Source of the DNA: Phycisphaerae bacterium
Lineage (GTDB): Bacteria; Planctomycetota; Phycisphaerae; Sedimentisphaerales; Anaerobacaceae
DNA length: 46,672 nucleotides
Assembly: GCA_028714255.1 (NCBI GenBank)
Contig: JAQTMR010000015.1
Coordinates: 1 to 46,672, forward strand
Direction: 5' to 3'
Below, in pieces: positions 40,453 through 46,672 of this stretch; positions within the stretch are counted from its first letter, which is position 1; the number at the start of each line of letters is the position of its first letter. The notes beneath the pieces were generated by a model. The model did not search any database. It saw nothing but the letters and a program-made list of their open reading frames with translations, and was not told the origin of the DNA. The position numbers and the translations under genes are program-made.

Positions 40453-40487
40453 AACCCGCCGGTGCTGTGAAGCATCGGCGGGTTTTT
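40453..40487. terminator. Bidirectional intrinsic terminator between convergent GH5 genes
   Basis: AACCCGCCGGTGCT (40453-40466) pairs with AGCATCGGCGGGTT (40471-40484), one G-T pair, 4-nt loop. A T-run follows (40483-40487) in the plus direction and a shorter T-rich stretch in the minus direction. It serves the plus-strand gene ending at 40416 and may also serve the minus-strand gene ending at 40520. Confidence 0.9.
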
Positions 40488-40519
40488 AGTACACGTAATC
40501 TCAAGTTTCAAACAGCTTG

Positions 40520-43219
40520 TTAAATCTCTAAGAGCCAATTCTGGGCGAAGAATGAAAATTCATAGAAATCAATTAAACAATCGTCATTCAAATCCAGTTC
40601 GGCAGTTTCTTCACAATTATCGTTCAGCCAGAACCATAAAAAATCATCCAAGTCATACATATCTACTTTATTGTCGTAGTTAAGGTCGCCGTAGAGCCAT
40701 TCGGCATCTGCCGCCTGCACTACGAAGCCAATGAGAACTTGACGGTTGACGCTTGAGTTGCTTACGCTCGGCGTTTCATCTGCGCCTGTTGCGAATTTGT
40801 ATCCGGCTGCGCCGGTGGACGAGGCCATATCCTGCTCGAGGGCCTTGGTAAAATCGTTTTCAAAAGTATAGTTGCTTGGATTGCCACAGGTGGCAGCATC
40901 AATAACCAAATCCCCATCATCTGTCGAAAGCACAGCGGTCGTAATCGGATTTGGAGTGCTGGTTGCCGAGCTATTCTCAGCAGTTGCTCCAACGGAATCT
41001 GCCTGGTCAACATTCTGAAGGAATACGCTGGTGTACGAGTAGTCATCCGGCGTGGTGCTCCAGGCAGGAGCAAACGTATTGCTGGCCGCGGCAGTGATAC
41101 CGGCCTCATCGAGAATGTATGCCGCGACGTATGCCTGGTAGCTTGTCCCGACCACAGTATCAATAATTTTCGTCATTGGCTGTCCGCCATACGTTACAGA
41201 ATCGAGACTGATTGCACCGGCTTCCTCAGCGTGTGCAATAAATATCAAAGCACGGCTTGTTCCGTTTTCTCTCGTATGGCTAAGGCCGGTCGTCCAGGAG
41301 CCGATGATTTCAACGTCTGTGCCGGGCAGTTGAGGAGTAGCAGAAACTTCGCCCGAAACAGCGGATTCATTTGCTGCTAAATCTACTGCCGTGACAACGT
41401 AGTAATAGGTTGTGCCGTTGTTAAGACTGTTGTCGATGTAATCTGAACTACTTAAAAGCGAAACGTTTAGCAGGCTATAACCGCTGCCTGAAGTTGTCGA
41501 ACGATAGACATTGTAGCCATCTATGTCACCCTCGCCGTTGTCGTCCCAATCAAGCGAGACCGTTCTATTGCCTGCAGCAGCAGTCAGGCCAGTTGGCGCC
41601 GCCGGCGGTGCGTCAACGGGCGTAGCATAGACTTCGCTCGAATCTTCGGACTCATTCTCAGATGTATCAACCGCGGTGACTATATAATAATATATTGTCC
41701 CGTTAGCAGCGGTGTTATCGGTATAGTCTGAATTTTCGAGAAGGGTCGAACCATTCAACTTCGTCCGGGGACCGCCTGAAGTTAGCGAACGATAGATATT
41801 GTAGCCATCGAGGTCGCCTTCGCCGTTGTCGTTCCAATTGAGCGAAATCGATGCGTCGCCGGCTGTTGCCGCAAGGCCTGTCGGTGCGTCCGGAGGAGTT
41901 GTATCCGGAATATCTTCAGGTGTCGCTGAAACTTCGCCGGAGTCGTCAGACTCATTCGAAGACGTATCTACTGCGGTAACGACGTAGTAATAGGTCGTTC
42001 CGTTAGTAACAGTATTGTCGATGTAATCGGAGCTTGTCAAAAGTGCACCGTTCAGCTTCGTCTGGCTGCCGCCTGAAGTTAGCGAACGATATATATTATA
42101 GCCGTTCAGGTCACCTTCACCGTTGTCGTTCCAATTTAGCGAAACCACTGCGTCGCCGGCTGTTGCCGCCAAGCCAGTCGGTGCAGCAGGAGCGTTGATA
42201 TCTGCAGGGCCCCAGCCTATAATAATGTTTCTTGCTAATAGGCCTGACTGCGTTAAATCACTATCAATCCAGCCGCCGGTTGTGCTTGCACCAGGTACTA
42301 AAGCAGACGCGGTTTCATCTTTGTCGTTTAATGCCCAATTACAGTGGCTGATATCATTGTCGCTTAAGAAATCCATCCATTGATTCGTAGAGGTTTCATC
42401 CACGCTTCCTCCTCCACTGGCATCACATGTCCCCCACTCGGTAACCATAAGAGCAATTCCATTATTTAAAGCCGTCGTGGCTTTATCCCTTAATGACTGC
42501 TTATGTGTTGCAGCATAGAAATGCAAAGTGTATGCAATGTTACTATAACCTGTTATAGGATTCAGTGATGCAACATCCACATCCTGTGACCAGGTCGGCG
42601 AGCCGACAATAATCAGGTTATCAGGGTCAATCGCCCGGATTGCGGAAATAACCGCTTCGGCATAAGGTTTAACGTCGCCACTCCAGGATGCAGTATTTAA
42701 TGGTTCATTGTAAATCTCATAAATTACATTGTCGTAGCTACCATAGGCGGTTGCCATCTCCTGGAAAAAACTGATGGCTTCAGATTGATAATCTTCGGCA
42801 TGATGAGAATGCCAGTCAATAATAACGTAAAGTCCTGCAGCAATCGCTGCATCAACAACCGTTGTAACTTTGTCCTTGTTGCTGGCAGGGTAGTCTATAT
42901 ATCCACCACTTTCGTCAACTCCCATAGAGGCCCTTACAATTGTTGCTTTCCAGTCGCTTTTCAGCCAGTTAACAACACTTGCATTGTAGTATTTTTCGCC
43001 ACCCCAACCGTCATTAGACCAGAAGAGGCTATTGCCTGCAAAACTAACCGGATCGCTGTTTTGATTCACTATCCGGTTTCCACTTACCGACAATGCTCCT
43101 TCGGGAGGTGGCGCTGCTTGCGCAGCATAAGGTGGTATGATTAAATAAACAAGCAAGCAAACGATAACAACTTTAATAAATCCGATTTGAGGAATCTTTA
43201 AATGGTCAAACTTCATCAC
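40520..43219 (-). CDS. Modular GH5 cellulase: GH5 + three FN3 domains + beta-sandwich + dockerin-like tail
   Basis: 899 residues; GTG 43219 or ATG 43216, AGGAG 6-9 bases upstream. Signal peptide to about residue 36. GH5 domain 40-335 of the GH5 subfamily-2 type: YNEP with acid/base Glu172, LHFYAATHKQSL, VTEWGT with nucleophile Glu261, CNWALNDKDE. Three fibronectin-III domains follow at about 344-434, 444-534 and 539-629, each AAPTGLAATAGD...LNWNDNGEGDL then YYYVVTAVD. A Thr/Ser-rich beta-sandwich (about 634-835, GGQPMTKIIDTVVGTSY..., LSTDDGDLVIDA) of unknown ligand comes next. The end has two EF-hand dockerin-like repeats (LYGDLNYDNKVDMYDLDDFL; LDLNDDCLIDFYEFSFFAQNWL). The GH5 should cut soluble or amorphous cellulose. 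The FN3 copies are close repeats of each other. Confidence 0.92.
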   Translation of the reverse strand: MMKFDHLKIPQIGFIKVVIVCLLVYLIIPPYAAQAAPPPEGALSVSGNRIVNQNSDPVSFAGNSLFWSNDGWGGEKYYNASVVNWLKSDWKATIVRASMGVDESGGYIDYPASNKDKVTTVVDAAIAAGLYVIIDWHSHHAEDYQSEAISFFQEMATAYGSYDNVIYEIYNEPLNTASWSGDVKPYAEAVISAIRAIDPDNLIIVGSPTWSQDVDVASLNPITGYSNIAYTLHFYAATHKQSLRDKATTALNNGIALMVTEWGTCDASGGGSVDETSTNQWMDFLSDNDISHCNWALNDKDETASALVPGASTTGGWIDSDLTQSGLLARNIIIGWGPADINAPAAPTGLAATAGDAVVSLNWNDNGEGDLNGYNIYRSLTSGGSQTKLNGALLTSSDYIDNTVTNGTTYYYVVTAVDTSSNESDDSGEVSATPEDIPDTTPPDAPTGLAATAGDASISLNWNDNGEGDLDGYNIYRSLTSGGPRTKLNGSTLLENSDYTDNTAANGTIYYYIVTAVDTSENESEDSSEVYATPVDAPPAAPTGLTAAAGNRTVSLDWDDNGEGDIDGYNVYRSTTSGSGYSLLNVSLLSSSDYIDNSLNNGTTYYYVVTAVDLAANESAVSGEVSATPQLPGTDVEIIGSWTTGLSHTRENGTSRALIFIAHAEEAGAISLDSVTYGGQPMTKIIDTVVGTSYQAYVAAYILDEAGITAAASNTFAPAWSTTPDDYSYTSVFLQNVDQADSVGATAENSSATSTPNPITTAVLSTDDGDLVIDAATCGNPSNYTFENDFTKALEQDMASSTGAAGYKFATGADETPSVSNSSVNRQVLIGFVVQAADAEWLYGDLNYDNKVDMYDLDDFLWFWLNDNCEETAELDLNDDCLIDFYEFSFFAQNWLLEI

Positions 43220-43340
43220 CCTGTTCTCCTAAATATAACTTAATTAATATCGGCAAAAACGGTATCTCCTATAACGAAGTTTTAGAAGATGCCGCGTAAT
43301 CTTCAAGTAATTGGCAATCAAGCCGGTATTTTTTAGCTAC

Positions 43341-44621
43341 TCAGGGGTAGAGCCAGTCATCAACGAATGCCTCAAGGTCATCGAAGAGAACAGAGCCATC
43401 CTGATAGAAATCTGCGCTGCTACACCATACATTTGACAAATTACAGTCGGTCCGTCCCCACTGAGCGGCAAAATCAGTGAAGTCTATGAAGTCGGGGGTG
43501 GGCTGGTCATTGTTTCTTTTTTGATAAAGTATATCCTTTGTAAAACAACCCATCTCACCTTCGCCGCAGCGAAGGGGCCATGTTCCCGGTGGTGGAGGGT
43601 CCGTCTGTCGCTCAAACATCGGTGTCCCCCACTCATCACTGGCGCACCAAGCGGTATTGCCGATTCCATATTGCTCTCTAAAGTCTGCCAATGGCTGACC
43701 ATAGTCGGTAATAGCGCCGATTAGTAAATGCCACTCGTCATCATAATTAGGGTCTAAGGTGAACCCCCACTCAGTCATCATCACGGGATACACGGCAGCA
43801 CAGGTCGTTATCTCATTCTTATACAATGGCGAGGCCCACCCATCAAGCCAATGGCTGGGATAGATGTGAGACACAATAACAATGTTGTCTCCTGTGAGGG
43901 GATAACTGGCTACCGGCCCGATAACCTGGGAATAGTACGCCCCGGCTACGAGAATGAGATTGTTGGGTGCGTAACTGCGCACAATGTCAATCCAGGTTTG
44001 CATATCCTGCCTGACACTAAGCCAGTCGTTGACGTCTGTTTCATTAAAAATCCAATCACCGAAAATATCATTAACCGGCTCATTGAAAAGCTCAAACAGG
44101 ACATGCGAATCGTTGGCAAACCTCGGTGCCATATGCGTCCAGAAATCGCTTGTTGTTGCGACGTGGTCGTAGGTATTTCCGATATAGTGCCAATCGATGA
44201 TTACATAAAGGCCCCTTGATTTACAGTAATCAATAAACGGCCTGAGATGGTTAGTATAGTATTCCTCATCATCAGCGGGGGTCCATTTACTTGGATAACC
44301 CGGGTATGCATCGTATGGAGCAATCATAATCCTGATGACTTTGGGATACCAGCCCGGCGAATCCCCCTGGGAATCATTCCTGTCCATCAGGCGGTCAATC
44401 ATCTCGATTGCGCCCCCTTCCAAATCTTCGAGGAATCCCAAATCAATCAGGGCAATACCCCTCAGGACGACAACATTGCCTGCCGGGTCTTTGATTTGAT
44501 TTCCCTCAACGTGCAGCCAGGGTGTAGCGGCATAAAGCGGCGTGATCGAACAAAAAAGCATACAAACGATAACAACTTGAACAAATCTGGTTTGAAGAAT
44601 TTTTATACGGTCGAACCTCAT
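43341..44621 (-). CDS. Secreted GH5-family cellulase-like enzyme with dockerin-like tail
   Basis: 426 residues. AGGAGG precedes the ATG. Signal peptide to about residue 31. The catalytic barrel has VRLGRGIAL-type start (VVLRGIALIDLGF), IIDWHYIG, LFELFNEP with acid/base Glu181, VSHIYPSHW and MMTEWGF with nucleophile Glu284, then AWCASDEWGTPMF. The C-terminal 55 residues carry EF-hand dockerin-like repeats (FIDFTDFAAQWGRTD; DFYQDGSVLFDDLEAFVDDWL). Leader sequences of this protein, the 899-aa protein and the GH12 enzyme are visibly similar (FVQVVIVCMLFC, FIKVVIVCLLVYL, VVVKLSIVCMLFC), suggesting shared origin or export. It lies in tandem with the neighbouring GH genes on the minus strand. Confidence 0.9.
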   Translation of the reverse strand: MRFDRIKILQTRFVQVVIVCMLFCSITPLYAATPWLHVEGNQIKDPAGNVVVLRGIALIDLGFLEDLEGGAIEMIDRLMDRNDSQGDSPGWYPKVIRIMIAPYDAYPGYPSKWTPADDEEYYTNHLRPFIDYCKSRGLYVIIDWHYIGNTYDHVATTSDFWTHMAPRFANDSHVLFELFNEPVNDIFGDWIFNETDVNDWLSVRQDMQTWIDIVRSYAPNNLILVAGAYYSQVIGPVASYPLTGDNIVIVSHIYPSHWLDGWASPLYKNEITTCAAVYPVMMTEWGFTLDPNYDDEWHLLIGAITDYGQPLADFREQYGIGNTAWCASDEWGTPMFERQTDPPPPGTWPLRCGEGEMGCFTKDILYQKRNNDQPTPDFIDFTDFAAQWGRTDCNLSNVWCSSADFYQDGSVLFDDLEAFVDDWLYP

Positions 44622-44725
44622 CGTTTTGTCCTCCTATAAATAGAAAAACATTAACTAACGACAACCAAAAACCGCTTTGATCCCTTCTATAATAAAGCTT
44701 GAGAAGGCACAATGCAACTTACAAG

Positions 44726-45538
44726 CTATTGCGTTGGCAACGGGACCGGCGGTTTTTTCAACGGTTCCTTCTTTTTGACCGAGGCGGAAAACGATTTGTT
44801 CGTCATTCCCTGTCCGCCCACCATTAGTTCGAAGCCTGCTTCCATATTATCCAGATACCAGGCGGGGTCGATATAGCCGCGTTTTATCGAATCATCGATG
44901 AAGTCCTTCAAGTCAAGATTAACATCGTTTACAGGAGTGGTTATTCTGTACGCAATGTAGTGTTCCCATTGTCTGTGTGAGCCACTATGGTAAACATCCC
45001 ATGTATATCCTCCGATGGGGACAGCCTTTTCGACTATTTTTCCGCCGCAGGCCATTCTTTGGTAGTTAATCCAAATCATAAGCTCTGCTTTGTCGGGGGA
45101 AATTCCGCCGGTCGAACTGAACCACGATTCAAAAGCTACGTTCCAATTCCCAGCCGCGCCGTTCGGGTCAACGCTCCAGACAAACGGAGCGCTTTCAATC
45201 TCGTTTATCTTTACGGGCATTCCGCTGTCAACCGTGCAGTCGCCTCCGAAGTGACATCCCTTGTAAATAAAAGGATAGGCTTCCACGGAGTTAGGCGTGT
45301 TGTGCGTAGCGCTTAATACGGTAAAGTATGTCGAATTCGGGTCCACATCCATGCACTGGTCGCCGGGCAGCTTTCCCCAGATGTTGTTACCTATGCGGTA
45401 TTCCCCCTTTAGGACATCGATTGACTCCTCTTTCTTGCAAAGCTGGTTTGCTTTCGCGTCGCTGACCGGCATCATTGAACAGAAAAGCATGCAAACTATC
45501 GAAAGCTTAACTACAACAAGTCCTATAAAAGATTTCAT
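44726..45538 (-). CDS. GH12-family endoglucanase/xyloglucanase
   Basis: 270 residues from ATG 45538, which has GGAGA 7 bases upstream; the frame is open to 45649. Signal peptide to about residue 30. The GH12 jelly roll has NNIWGKLPGDQCM near 51-63, AELMIWINYQ with nucleophile Glu152, YTWDVYHSGSHRQWEHYIAYRI and GFELMVGGQG with acid/base Glu237. The enzyme should hydrolyse beta-1,4-glucan or xyloglucan. It ends in a Lys/Pro-rich tail (KKKEPLKKPPVPLP) rather than a dockerin repeat. It is the first gene of the minus-strand glucanase group. Confidence 0.92.
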   Translation of the reverse strand: MKSFIGLVVVKLSIVCMLFCSMMPVSDAKANQLCKKEESIDVLKGEYRIGNNIWGKLPGDQCMDVDPNSTYFTVLSATHNTPNSVEAYPFIYKGCHFGGDCTVDSGMPVKINEIESAPFVWSVDPNGAAGNWNVAFESWFSSTGGISPDKAELMIWINYQRMACGGKIVEKAVPIGGYTWDVYHSGSHRQWEHYIAYRITTPVNDVNLDLKDFIDDSIKRGYIDPAWYLDNMEAGFELMVGGQGMTNKSFSASVKKKEPLKKPPVPLPTQ

Positions 45539-45832
45539 TGGGGGGTCTCCTGCTATATATGACTTAATAGATTTGGTTGGAACCGCCGTTATCATTATTA
45601 TCAGATTATCAAATCCGTCCCCAGTTGTCAACTGAATTCCCCAGCTCATCGCCCTGCCATGCAGATTGTAATTGCTTTCTGAAACAGAAGTTAAGTAAAG
45701 ATTACCAAAGATTAATGTTGCACGCGACCTGCCGGGCGGGTAGCAAGCACAACAAAAATCGTTTTACTGCCGGCAATTGACGCTTTTTTGACGTCTTTGG
45801 CTGATTTTGCCCGTTTTGAGCGTTCGAGGGGC

Positions 45833-45862
45833 TTGACAAAACAAAAGGGAAGTGGTTATATT
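45833..45862 (+). promoter_or_regulatory. Promoter of tRNA-Met/tRNA-Glu
   Basis: TTGACA (45833-45838, perfect -35) with a TATATT/TTATAT -10 at 45856-45862, spacer 17-18. It lies 20 bases upstream of the tRNA-Met gene. The rest of 45539-45832 has no supported gene. Confidence 0.75.
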
Positions 45863-45881
45863 ACAACGACTTAAAAATTAT

Positions 45882-45955
45882 GGCGGCGTAGCTCAGTTGG
45901 TTAGAGCATGGGATTCATAAGCCCAGGGTCGTCGGTTCGACTCCGACCGCCGCTA
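45882..45955 (+). tRNA. tRNA-Met (anticodon CAT)
   Basis: Acceptor GGCGGCG/CGCCGCT, D-arm GCTC...GAGC, anticodon arm TGGGA-TTCATAA-GCCCA (one mismatch at the loop end), T-arm GTCGG-TTCGACT-CCGAC, discriminator A. It lacks initiator features (the three G-C pairs adjacent to the loop are shifted and position 1 is paired), so it is the elongator or the lysidine-modified Ile type. CCA is not encoded. Confidence 0.93.
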
Positions 45956-46057
45956 ATGGTTCGTAACTCGTGACCCGTCGCTCGTCTCTCGAGTGCTACA
46001 TAGAGATGCCAGTTGTGAATTTCGAGCGACCAGACACGAGCGACGAGCCACGTCCTT

Positions 46058-46130
46058 GCCCCCATCGTCTAGCGGCCCAGGACGCCGGGTTCTCAACCCG
46101 GTAACAGGGGTTCGATTCCCCTTGGGGGTA
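46058..46130 (+). tRNA. tRNA-Glu (anticodon CTC)
   Basis: Acceptor GCCCCCA/TGGGGGT, anticodon arm CCGGG-TTCTCAA-CCCGG giving CTC, T-arm GGGG-TTCGATT-CCCC, discriminator A. CCA not encoded. It is 102 bases downstream of tRNA-Met, probably on the same transcript. Confidence 0.95.
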
Positions 46131-46185
46131 TTTTTTATTTTGTATTTATTGATGATTGATTATTTGCCTGAGCCTTCGCAAAATT

Positions 46186-46299
46186 ATGATTCAACCGGCA
46201 GCTAATTCCACACCAAAACCTAATCCCGATGAGCAATATATGCGCATCGCTATCGACCAGGCGAAAATCGCTGAGGAAAATGGCGATGTGCCGACTTGA
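46186..46299 (+). pseudogene. Truncated start of a tadA-like tRNA adenosine deaminase gene
   Basis: ATG 46186 starts 37 codons: MIQPAANSTPKPNPDEQYMR then IAIDQAKIAEENGDVPT and a stop. The segment D-E-x-Y-M-R-x-A-I-x-x-A-x-x-A-x-x-x-G-D-V-P is the conserved N-terminus of TadA, which deaminates A34 of tRNA-Arg(ACG); it normally continues with I/V-GAV(I/L)V. Here it stops at P-T and the remaining HAE and PCxxC zinc motifs are missing. The sequence switches to the end of an opposite-strand reductase 15 bases later. It is either a true truncation by rearrangement or an assembly join. Confidence 0.65.
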
Positions 46300-46313
46300 T
46301 GGCAGTGCGAGAT

Positions 46314-46670
46314 TTAATAGCCGAAAAGTTCATGATATATCCGCTCTTGCGGCACATCTTGTGCGGATAAATCGCTTTCCAGCTTCGTTATCATTACCGG
46401 CGGGCCGCAAATAAGAAATTCATATTCGTTTAGCGGGCGATGCAGATATTTCCTCAGTAAATTAATTGTAATATATCCGGTTTCTCCCTGATATTCCGGC
46501 TGGTCGCTTAGAACGTGTATTACATTTACAGTTTCTACGTTTTCAAGCTCCTGCTTGTACAGGATTTCGTGCTTTTTTTTATTTCCATAAAACAGGTGGA
46601 GTTCACGACCCGGCTGGTATGCCAGTTCCTCAAAGAGACGCAAGAAGGGCGTAATTCCTATTCCGCCGGC
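46314..46670 (-). CDS. FNR-type oxidoreductase, C-terminal part (5' end outside window)
   Basis: The minus-strand frame is open to the window edge. The first visible residues AGGIGITPFLRLFEELAY are the start of the NAD(P)H-binding domain of ferredoxin-NADP reductase-like flavoproteins. It is followed by LHLFYGNKKKHEILYKQELE and ends EFLICGPPVMITKLESDL...RIYHELFGY, the CGPP nicotinamide loop and aromatic tail. The missing upstream part would carry the FAD domain and perhaps a ferredoxin domain, so it could be part of an NqrF-like or ferric-reductase-like protein. Exact identity cannot be decided from this piece. Confidence 0.85.
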   Translation of the reverse strand, partial: AGGIGITPFLRLFEELAYQPGRELHLFYGNKKKHEILYKQELENVETVNVIHVLSDQPEYQGETGYITINLLRKYLHRPLNEYEFLICGPPVMITKLESDLSAQDVPQERIYHELFGY

Positions 46671-46672
46671 AA

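Noticed and set aside
40620-40720. Cellulosome membership because of dockerin-like repeats
   Set aside because: No cohesin or scaffoldin is in the window, and the same repeats occur on non-enzymes; only 'dockerin-like' is claimed.

Overview
The window looks like chromosome from an uncultivated planctomycete of the Phycisphaerae / Sedimentisphaerales type. That placement is inferred from the content. There are six secreted proteins with PEP-CTERM sorting tails, several dockerin-like EF-hand tails (a G-D-x-N/D-x-D ... F-x-x-W-L pattern) on enzymes and structural proteins, a cluster of glycoside hydrolases, a GTP-type PEP carboxykinase together with pyruvate phosphate dikinase, and a fused MFS/spermidine-synthase protein. 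No exosortase and no cohesin is encoded here.

Layout. 1-1.4 kb: the end of topA and a GroES-like gene with a clear terminator. 1.5-5.6 kb, minus strand: a secreted cyclophilin/FG-GAP protein and three PEP-CTERM proteins, one with 23 consecutive prolines. 6.1-11.6 kb, minus strand: an AlaC-type aminotransferase, a PAP2 phosphatase, guaA and guaB. 11.8-17.4 kb, plus strand: an MFS/spermidine-synthase/TPR protein with a DUF2294 protein, then a Cys-rich protein, a second DUF2294 protein and pckG behind a long leader with an internal intrinsic terminator. 17.7-22.7 kb, plus strand: a receiver-less sigma-54 activator, a sigma-54-like promoter, a pseudo-receiver and three PEP-CTERM proteins. Two copies of a conserved, heavily base-paired leader element lie in this stretch. 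22.7-31.9 kb, minus strand: tRNA-His, ppdK, rpiB, a Sua5/LMW-phosphatase fusion, a phospholipase-C-like/RCC1 protein, three small membrane proteins and a dockerin-repeat protein.

32.1-38 kb is an accessory island. It holds an IS3-family transposase remnant, a RecB-like PD-(D/E)XK nuclease gene, a PilZ gene flanked by two 10-nt-phased A/T-tract arrays in opposite orientation, and a translationally coupled DUF4365 + unknown pair. Direct and inverted repeats lie at or near its edges. 38.1-45.5 kb is a beta-glucan (cellulose/xyloglucan) degradation cluster: two tandem GH5 enzymes, a GH5-FN3x3-dockerin protein, a GH5-dockerin protein and a GH12 enzyme. 45.9-46.7 kb: tRNA-Met(CAT), tRNA-Glu(CTC), a truncated tadA start and the end of an FNR-type reductase.

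How the parts may work together (inference): the sigma-54 activator, pseudo-receiver, sigma-54-like promoter and structured leaders look like a local control circuit for PEP-CTERM surface/matrix proteins. The strongest candidates for something undescribed are the repeated leader RNA element (about 19.19-19.44 and 19.99-20.27 kb, with possible diverged relatives at 5.7-5.96 kb) and the two defence-like loci in the island.
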